Shown here: positions 5,999 through 9,952 of the stretch, piece after piece | Layout of the letters: each line of letters starts with the position of its first letter | How positions within the stretch are numbered: position 1 is the stretch's first letter | Source: an uncultured Brachyspira sp. | GTDB taxonomy: Bacteria > Spirochaetota > Brachyspiria > Brachyspirales > Brachyspiraceae | Assembly: GCA_934725525.1 (NCBI GenBank) | Contig: CAKVCG010000061.1 | Coordinates: 1-9,952 of the forward strand | Reading direction: 5' to 3' | DNA: 9,952 nt | The notes under the pieces: model-generated | Told to the model about the DNA's origin: nothing | The model's database searches: none | Seen by the model: only the letters and a program-made list of their open reading frames with translations | Program-made: the position numbers and the translations under genes

Positions 5999-7086
5999 AT
6001 ATAATATTATGCGGAGGAGGGACCGCGGGACATATAACGCCCGCTATTTCAATATACGACTTTTTAAAAAAATCTGGTTATAATCCTCGTCTCGTTGTGG
6101 CGGTAAGAGATTATAGTCTTATCCCAAATCATTATAATTTCAACAGCATAAATATAAAAGCTCCTGGAAATACATTTAAAAATATAGCTTTTATATTGAG
6201 ATTTATTCCCTCTTTACTAAAGGCAAACGATATAATAGAAAAACATAAACCCGTTTGCGTAATCGGAATGGGAGGATATGTGTCGCTTCCCGTTTTGTAT
6301 ATGGCAAAAAGAAAAAAGATTCCAATTTTTTTATGCGAACAGAATTCAATTCCCGGAAAAGTAAATAGAATATTTTATAAATATGCAAAATGCAGTTATT
6401 TAACTTTTTCAAAAAGTTTGGAATATATGCCAAAAGGAAAAGTTTTTGGAAATCCCGTCAGAGAAGATTTTTTTGTGGTTAATAGAGAAAGCGCAAGAAA
6501 TGTAATGCGATTAAAAGAAAACGAAAAACTGCTCGTAATCATGGGAGGTTCGCAAGGCTCTTTGAAATTAAACGAATTATTTTTTGAATGCATAAAACCT
6601 ATTCAATCTAAAGTGGAAAATTTGCGTATAGTTTGGCTTGCCGGTCCGAAATGGGCAAATCAAATGATTGAAAAAGTTAATATGGCAAAAATGGAAAATA
6701 TAACCGTTCATAGTTATTATAGAGATATGCCGACTTTGATGCATGCGGCGGATTTTATGGTTTCGAGAGCTGGAAGCAGTTCTATAAGCGAAATACTTGC
6801 CGTTAATCTCCCTTCGATTTTAATTCCGTTTCCTTATGCGGCGGATAATCATCAATATTTTAACGCTTTGGATTTGTCAAATAAAGATATGGCTTATTTG
6901 ATAGAGGAAGCCGATTTGGATAAAGACAAATTAAGCAATATCATAATAAAAAATTTGAATAATGCCGAAAGGTTGGAAATTATGCGAAACAATATTAAGA
7001 AAAATTTTACTGCAAAAGCGGTTTCTTCCATAGTTACGGATATCGTTAATAATTTGGAAACGGAAAATTTAAAAAATAAGAAATAA
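5995..7086 (+). CDS. murG: MurG, lipid II-forming GlcNAc transferase
   Basis: MurG moves N-acetylglucosamine from UDP-GlcNAc to lipid I, making lipid II on the inner face of the cytoplasmic membrane. The 363 residues match the family length. Motifs are complete: the N-terminal glycine loop GGGTAGH (7-13), GMGGYVSLP, CEQNSIPGKVNR (around 114-125), FGNPVR, the second glycine loop MGGSQGS (183-189), the donor-binding RAGSSSISE (258-266) with Glu266, and AADNHQ (282-287). It is a GT-B glycosyltransferase of family GT28. The ATG overlaps the ftsW stop by 4 nt, and AAAGGAG (about 5981-5987) inside ftsW serves as the ribosome binding site. Its product is the direct substrate of FtsW upstream. Confidence 0.97.
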   Translation: MNIILCGGGTAGHITPAISIYDFLKKSGYNPRLVVAVRDYSLIPNHYNFNSINIKAPGNTFKNIAFILRFIPSLLKANDIIEKHKPVCVIGMGGYVSLPVLYMAKRKKIPIFLCEQNSIPGKVNRIFYKYAKCSYLTFSKSLEYMPKGKVFGNPVREDFFVVNRESARNVMRLKENEKLLVIMGGSQGSLKLNELFFECIKPIQSKVENLRIVWLAGPKWANQMIEKVNMAKMENITVHSYYRDMPTLMHAADFMVSRAGSSSISEILAVNLPSILIPFPYAADNHQYFNALDLSNKDMAYLIEEADLDKDKLSNIIIKNLNNAERLEIMRNNIKKNFTAKAVSSIVTDIVNNLETENLKNKK

Positions 7087-7123
7087 AAAAATAATTATAC
7101 TAAATCGAATTGGAATTTGAAAT

Positions 7124-8521
7124 ATGTTTACGATGTTTAAAAGAAAAAAAGAAAAAATACATTTTGTGGGAATAGGCGGAATAGGAATGAGCGCGATTGC
7201 AAGCGTCCTTAACGCTATGGGTTATACTATTAGCGGAAGCGATTTGGCGAAAACGGAAAAAACTAAATCTTTGGAAGAAAGCGGAATAAAAGTTTTTTAC
7301 GGGCATAAGGCGAGCAATATAAAAGACGATATTATAGCCGTTGTCACTTCTTCGGCGATAAGTCCGACAAACGAGGAAATAATCGAAGCGAAGAAAAAAA
7401 AGATTATGGTTATATCTAGAGGCGAAATGCTTGCCGAACTCATGCGATTAAAATACGGAATAGCGATTTCAGGCTCTCATGGAAAAACTACGACTACATC
7501 TTTAATAAGTCAAATAATGGTTTACGCGGGGCTTAATCCAGTTTGTATAATCGGAGGAAATCATTTTAATTTGAAAAGCAACGCGTTATGCGAAGATTTG
7601 GATAGCGAATATATGGTTTGCGAGGCTGACGAAAGCGATGGAAGTTTTTTAAGATTGTCCCCAGTTATTAATGTTGTGACGAATATAGACAACGACCATT
7701 TGGATTATTATAAGAATGTTGAGAATTTGAGAGTGGCGTTTTTGGAATTTATAAATAAAGTTCCATTTTACGGATGTTCTTTTTTATGTTTCGAGGATGC
7801 GGTGGTTAAAGATTTGTCGAAAAGCGCGGTGAAAAAATATTATTCCTACGGTTTTTCGGAAGAATACGATTTTTATGTCGATAAAAATTCGATAAAAATA
7901 GAAACTCCAACTACTTATTTTACCGCTTATTATAAGAATGAATCTTTGGGAGAATTTGAAATTCCATTAATCGGAAATCATAATATTTTAAATTCTCTCG
8001 CTTCTATTGGAGTCTGTTGTCATTTGGATATTGACATAAAAATCATAAAAGAAGGACTCAAAACATTCGAGGGAGTAGGAAGAAGATTAAATAAATTATA
8101 CGACAAAGAGATAATTATATTTGACGATTACGCTCATCATCCGACCGAGATAAAGGCTACTCTCTCTTCGGTTAAATCGGCTTATAAAGATAGAAGAATT
8201 ATCGCCATATTTCAACCTCATAGATACAGCAGAACGGAATTATTATTGAATTACTTTAAGGACGCTTTCAAAGATGTCGACAACCTAATAATCACGGATA
8301 TTTACGCTGCGGGAGAAAACGCAATCTCGGGAATAAGCGGAGAGACAATTTACGGTATTGTAAAAAACGAAAATAATAAAGCGAAATATATACAAAATAT
8401 AGAAGATATAATTCCCGAACTTGATAAAATGAAAAGAGACGGCGATATAATTTTGACTTTGGGAGCGGGAAATATTTCGAGGATAGGCAACGAATATTCT
8501 AAAAAACTATCTTCAAGTTAA
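7124..8521 (+). CDS. murC: MurC, UDP-N-acetylmuramate--L-alanine ligase
   Basis: MurC attaches L-alanine to UDP-N-acetylmuramate using ATP, the first peptide step of cytoplasmic peptidoglycan precursor synthesis. All three Mur ligase domains are visible in 465 residues: the UDP-binding N-terminus with GIGGIGM (16-22), the central ATPase with GSHGKTTTT (117-125), EADESDGSF (167-175) and TNIDNDHLDY (from 186), and the C-terminal domain with GVGRR, DDYAHHPTE (334-342), QPHRYSRT (364-371) and IYAAGE. These identify MurC rather than MurD, E or F. ATG 7124 has GGAA 8 nt upstream; a second ATG at 7133 is possible and would remove three residues. It follows murG by 37 nt and is probably co-transcribed with it. 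Confidence 0.97.
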   Translation: MFTMFKRKKEKIHFVGIGGIGMSAIASVLNAMGYTISGSDLAKTEKTKSLEESGIKVFYGHKASNIKDDIIAVVTSSAISPTNEEIIEAKKKKIMVISRGEMLAELMRLKYGIAISGSHGKTTTTSLISQIMVYAGLNPVCIIGGNHFNLKSNALCEDLDSEYMVCEADESDGSFLRLSPVINVVTNIDNDHLDYYKNVENLRVAFLEFINKVPFYGCSFLCFEDAVVKDLSKSAVKKYYSYGFSEEYDFYVDKNSIKIETPTTYFTAYYKNESLGEFEIPLIGNHNILNSLASIGVCCHLDIDIKIIKEGLKTFEGVGRRLNKLYDKEIIIFDDYAHHPTEIKATLSSVKSAYKDRRIIAIFQPHRYSRTELLLNYFKDAFKDVDNLIITDIYAAGENAISGISGETIYGIVKNENNKAKYIQNIEDIIPELDKMKRDGDIILTLGAGNISRIGNEYSKKLSSS

Positions 8522-8593
8522 CATACTTTATAAATTTATTAATAAAATATTCGATAATAATTTGTATACTTAATACTTACCAAAGGATTTTTT

Positions 8594-9520
8594 ATGATAC
8601 TAAATGTTGCTAAATCGGATTATGAATATATATATTTTTTACTTGACGAATTCAGCGATTATTTACAAACATTAAACTACGCCGCTTTTACCATAAACAG
8701 TTATAATAAAGATTTAAGAGAATTTATAAGGTTTTTAAAGAAAAAAGATATCGCTTTTGAAGAGGCAAATCATTATTCTATTCGAGATTATTTAAGTTCT
8801 CTAAAAAGTAAAAATTTAACCAATGCCACTGTATCGAGGCATTTATCTTCTATAAAAAAATTCTATAAATATATGTTGAGAAACGGATATTCGGATAAAA
8901 CGAGAATAGTTAATATGAGAAGCCCTAAAAAAGAAGAGCATGTAGCTAAATTTTTATCTGTTTCCGATATAGATAGAGTTCTTTCTATAGAAGACGATAA
9001 AAATTTTACATTAATAAGAGATAAAATGATGGCTTTATTTATGTATACGATAGGATTGAGAGTATCCGAGCTTGCATCAATAAAATTAAGTATGATAAAA
9101 AAAGGCGCAAAAATTTTAAGAATATGCGGTAAAGGTTCAAAATTTAGAGATATTCCATTACTTCCTATTATATATGATAATTGGGATAAGTATATGAACG
9201 CTAGAAATTCGATACAAAGAGAAAATAATATATATAGCGATTATCTTTTTATTAATAGATTCGGAAAACCGATAAGCGATAGAAGTATAAGAACATCTAT
9301 GAAAAGATTAATGAGAAACGCACATATATCTATAGATTTTTCGCCTCATACTTTAAGACATACTTTTGCGACTCATCTTCTTAATAATGACGCTGAAATT
9401 AGGGGAGTGCAAGAGCTATTAGGGCATGAAAGTATATCGACTACTCAAAGATATACGCATATTACCAATACAAGATTATTCGAGGTTTATAATAAATTTC
9501 ACCCTCATTCTGGACATTAA
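8594..9520 (+). CDS. Xer-type tyrosine recombinase (XerC/XerD family)
   Basis: This 308-residue site-specific recombinase most likely resolves chromosome dimers at a dif site during division. The N-terminal core-binding domain (about 15-105) has the expected helical pattern (FSDYLQTL...TINSYNKDLREF). The catalytic domain keeps every active residue: Arg156 in GLRVSEL, Lys180 in GKGSKFR, His252 and Arg255 in HTLRH, His278 in LGHES and the nucleophile Tyr287 in TQRYTHI. The end (FHPHSGH) is Xer-like rather than phage-integrase-like, and no attachment repeats or phage genes are nearby. XerC and XerD cannot be told apart here. AAAGGA lies 6 nt before the ATG. The 72-nt gap after murC holds only a weak TATACT (8565-8570), so it may belong to the murC transcript. 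Confidence 0.9.
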   Translation: MILNVAKSDYEYIYFLLDEFSDYLQTLNYAAFTINSYNKDLREFIRFLKKKDIAFEEANHYSIRDYLSSLKSKNLTNATVSRHLSSIKKFYKYMLRNGYSDKTRIVNMRSPKKEEHVAKFLSVSDIDRVLSIEDDKNFTLIRDKMMALFMYTIGLRVSELASIKLSMIKKGAKILRICGKGSKFRDIPLLPIIYDNWDKYMNARNSIQRENNIYSDYLFINRFGKPISDRSIRTSMKRLMRNAHISIDFSPHTLRHTFATHLLNNDAEIRGVQELLGHESISTTQRYTHITNTRLFEVYNKFHPHSGH

Positions 9521-9559
9521 TATAATCTATCTTTTATCAAACTTTATAATAAAATAAAC

Positions 9560-9587
9560 TTGATATTTTTATGAAATATCCTATAAT
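9560..9587 (+). promoter_or_regulatory. Promoter of the glycosyltransferase leader
   Basis: TTGATA (9560-9565) and a perfect TATAAT (9582-9587) are 16 bp apart. Transcription would begin near 9594, giving a leader of about 147 nt that carries the AAGCC repeat. A 7-bp inverted repeat GATATTT/AAATATC (9562-9568, 9574-9580) lies within the spacer and could be an operator or chance. Confidence 0.65.
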
Positions 9588-9596
9588 TCAATTATT

Positions 9597-9728
9597 ATGA
9601 TAAAGATAAATTTTAGTTTCATGAAGCCAAGCCAAGCCAAGCCAAGCCAAGCCAAGCCAAGCGATAACTTTAAAATTTTTACATTTCCCTGCATTCTTTT
9701 CAGGGCGATTTTCTATTGCATTTTTTAA
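9597..9728 (+). CDS. Putative 43-codon leader ORF spanning the AAGCC repeat
   Basis: From ATG 9597 the frame reads MIKINFSFM, then KPSQA units encoded by the repeat, then KPSDNFKIF, a short hydrophobic stretch, AIFYCIF and TAA at 9726-9728. The stop directly precedes the GGCGGA ribosome binding site of the glycosyltransferase. A second in-frame ATG at 9621 abuts the array. No Shine-Dalgarno is seen for either, and ATG 9597 lies almost at the predicted transcription start, so initiation may be leaderless. At the present copy number the frame crosses the array intact. The tail FKIF...AIFYC matches FKLF..ALFYC of the lipoprotein leader, with a 24-nt in-frame size difference, which supports a real leader-peptide family (inference). 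Confidence 0.45.
   Translation: MIKINFSFMKPSQAKPSQAKPSDNFKIFTFPCILFRAIFYCIF
9608..9678 (+). repeat. Inverted repeat that places the AAGCC array in a loop
   Basis: AAATTTTA (9608-9615) and TAAAATTT (9671-9678) are exact reverse complements. GTT (from 9616) and AAC (9666-9668) add pairs past a small bulge. The AAGCC array and the ATG at 9621 fall in the loop. The arms are A/T only, so the hairpin is weaker than the one around the ACATG array, but the arrangement is the same. Confidence 0.45.
9624..9662. repeat. Pentanucleotide tandem repeat (AAGCC)7.8
   Basis: Seven perfect AAGCC copies (9624-9658) are followed by a partial copy AAGC (9659-9662). No frame on either strand of the unit contains a stop codon; on the plus strand it reads Lys-Pro-Ser-Gln-Ala. 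It is far richer in G and C than its surroundings. It lies in the leader between the promoter and the glycosyltransferase start, and its copy number is likely variable. Confidence 0.97.
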
Positions 9729-9740
9729 GGCGGAATATTT

Positions 9741-9952
9741 ATGAAAAAGAAAATTGCCTTACTATTATGCTCTACTGGAAACGAAGCCTTTGCGGTTGGA
9801 AATGTAATTATCGGAGCGAAAAAATATTTATTTCAAAATTTGAGCGCCGAAGATTACGATATAATATTTTTAACAGACAAACTTGAAAGCAAAGACGAAA
9901 ACGCTCTTAAAAATATTTTTCCAAGAATAATAATTAAAATATATAAATCGCC
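9741..9952 (+). CDS. Putative glycosyltransferase (5' part, cut by window end)
   Basis: Seventy codons are visible before the window edge. The start MKKKIALLLCSTGNEAFAVG has a short beta strand and loop like a GT-A nucleotide-sugar binding region. It is followed by a helix (NVIIGAKKYLFQNL) and a second strand YDIIFLTD (39-46), the pattern of family 8-like transferases. The catalytic Asp-x-Asp motif would lie beyond the window, so the family is uncertain. There is no signal peptide; the hydrophobic start is too short and lacks a cleavage site. GGCGGA lies 6 nt before the ATG. A repeat-bearing leader precedes it, which would fit phase-variable modification of a surface glycan (inference). Confidence 0.5.
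   Translation, partial: MKKKIALLLCSTGNEAFAVGNVIIGAKKYLFQNLSAEDYDIIFLTDKLESKDENALKNIFPRIIIKIYKS

Noticed and set aside
8594..9520. Phage or integrative-element integrase
   Set aside because: The C-terminus and size fit chromosomal Xer proteins, and no tRNA, attachment repeats or phage genes are near.

Overview
The window is strongly AT-rich. It carries peptidoglycan genes, two predicted lipoproteins, a predicted outer-membrane barrel and thiol peroxidase. AT-rich codon use, relaxed lipoboxes and intergenic pentanucleotide repeats together suggest a spirochaete, most likely Brachyspira. That assignment is pattern recognition, not a database match.

Left part (1-2105). The 3' end of an unrecognised plus-strand gene (2-226) faces a minus-strand block. 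The block holds a small lipoprotein gene (364-774) with its terminator (283-314). Its leader of about 300 nt contains a perfect (ACATG)10 repeat and a perfect-consensus promoter (1088-1116). Next come a relatively GC-rich intergenic element made of nested inverted repeats (about 1141-1373) and tpx (1458-1955), which has its own terminator, a strong promoter and a Fur/PerR-like box over its start point.

Middle (2106-8521). These genes are all on the plus strand: a 557-residue lipoprotein of unknown function with one good Asp-box motif, then a predicted beta-barrel protein, then ftsW-murG-murC. The last three act in one pathway: MurC adds L-Ala to UDP-MurNAc, MurG makes lipid II, and FtsW polymerises lipid II at the septum. 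ftsW and murG overlap by 4 nt. The barrel gene ends 19 nt before ftsW and may be co-transcribed with it.

Right part (8522-9952). A Xer-type tyrosine recombinase with all catalytic residues is followed by a good promoter, a second leader with an (AAGCC)7.8 repeat, and the start of a putative glycosyltransferase cut by the window end.

The most interesting signal is that the two leaders are built alike. Each has a sigma70-type promoter, then a short reading frame starting Met-Ile-Lys, then a 5-bp repeat with no stop codon in any frame in the gene's direction. The repeat lies in the loop of an inverted repeat. After it comes a reading frame of the same type (Phe-Lys-Leu/Ile-Phe ... Phe-Tyr-Cys), ending just before the start codon of the gene. 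The lipoprotein copy is out of frame at 10 units; the glycosyltransferase copy is in frame. This suggests a dispersed, repeat-controlled leader-ORF module that could switch cell-surface genes by translational coupling. The switching itself is inference.
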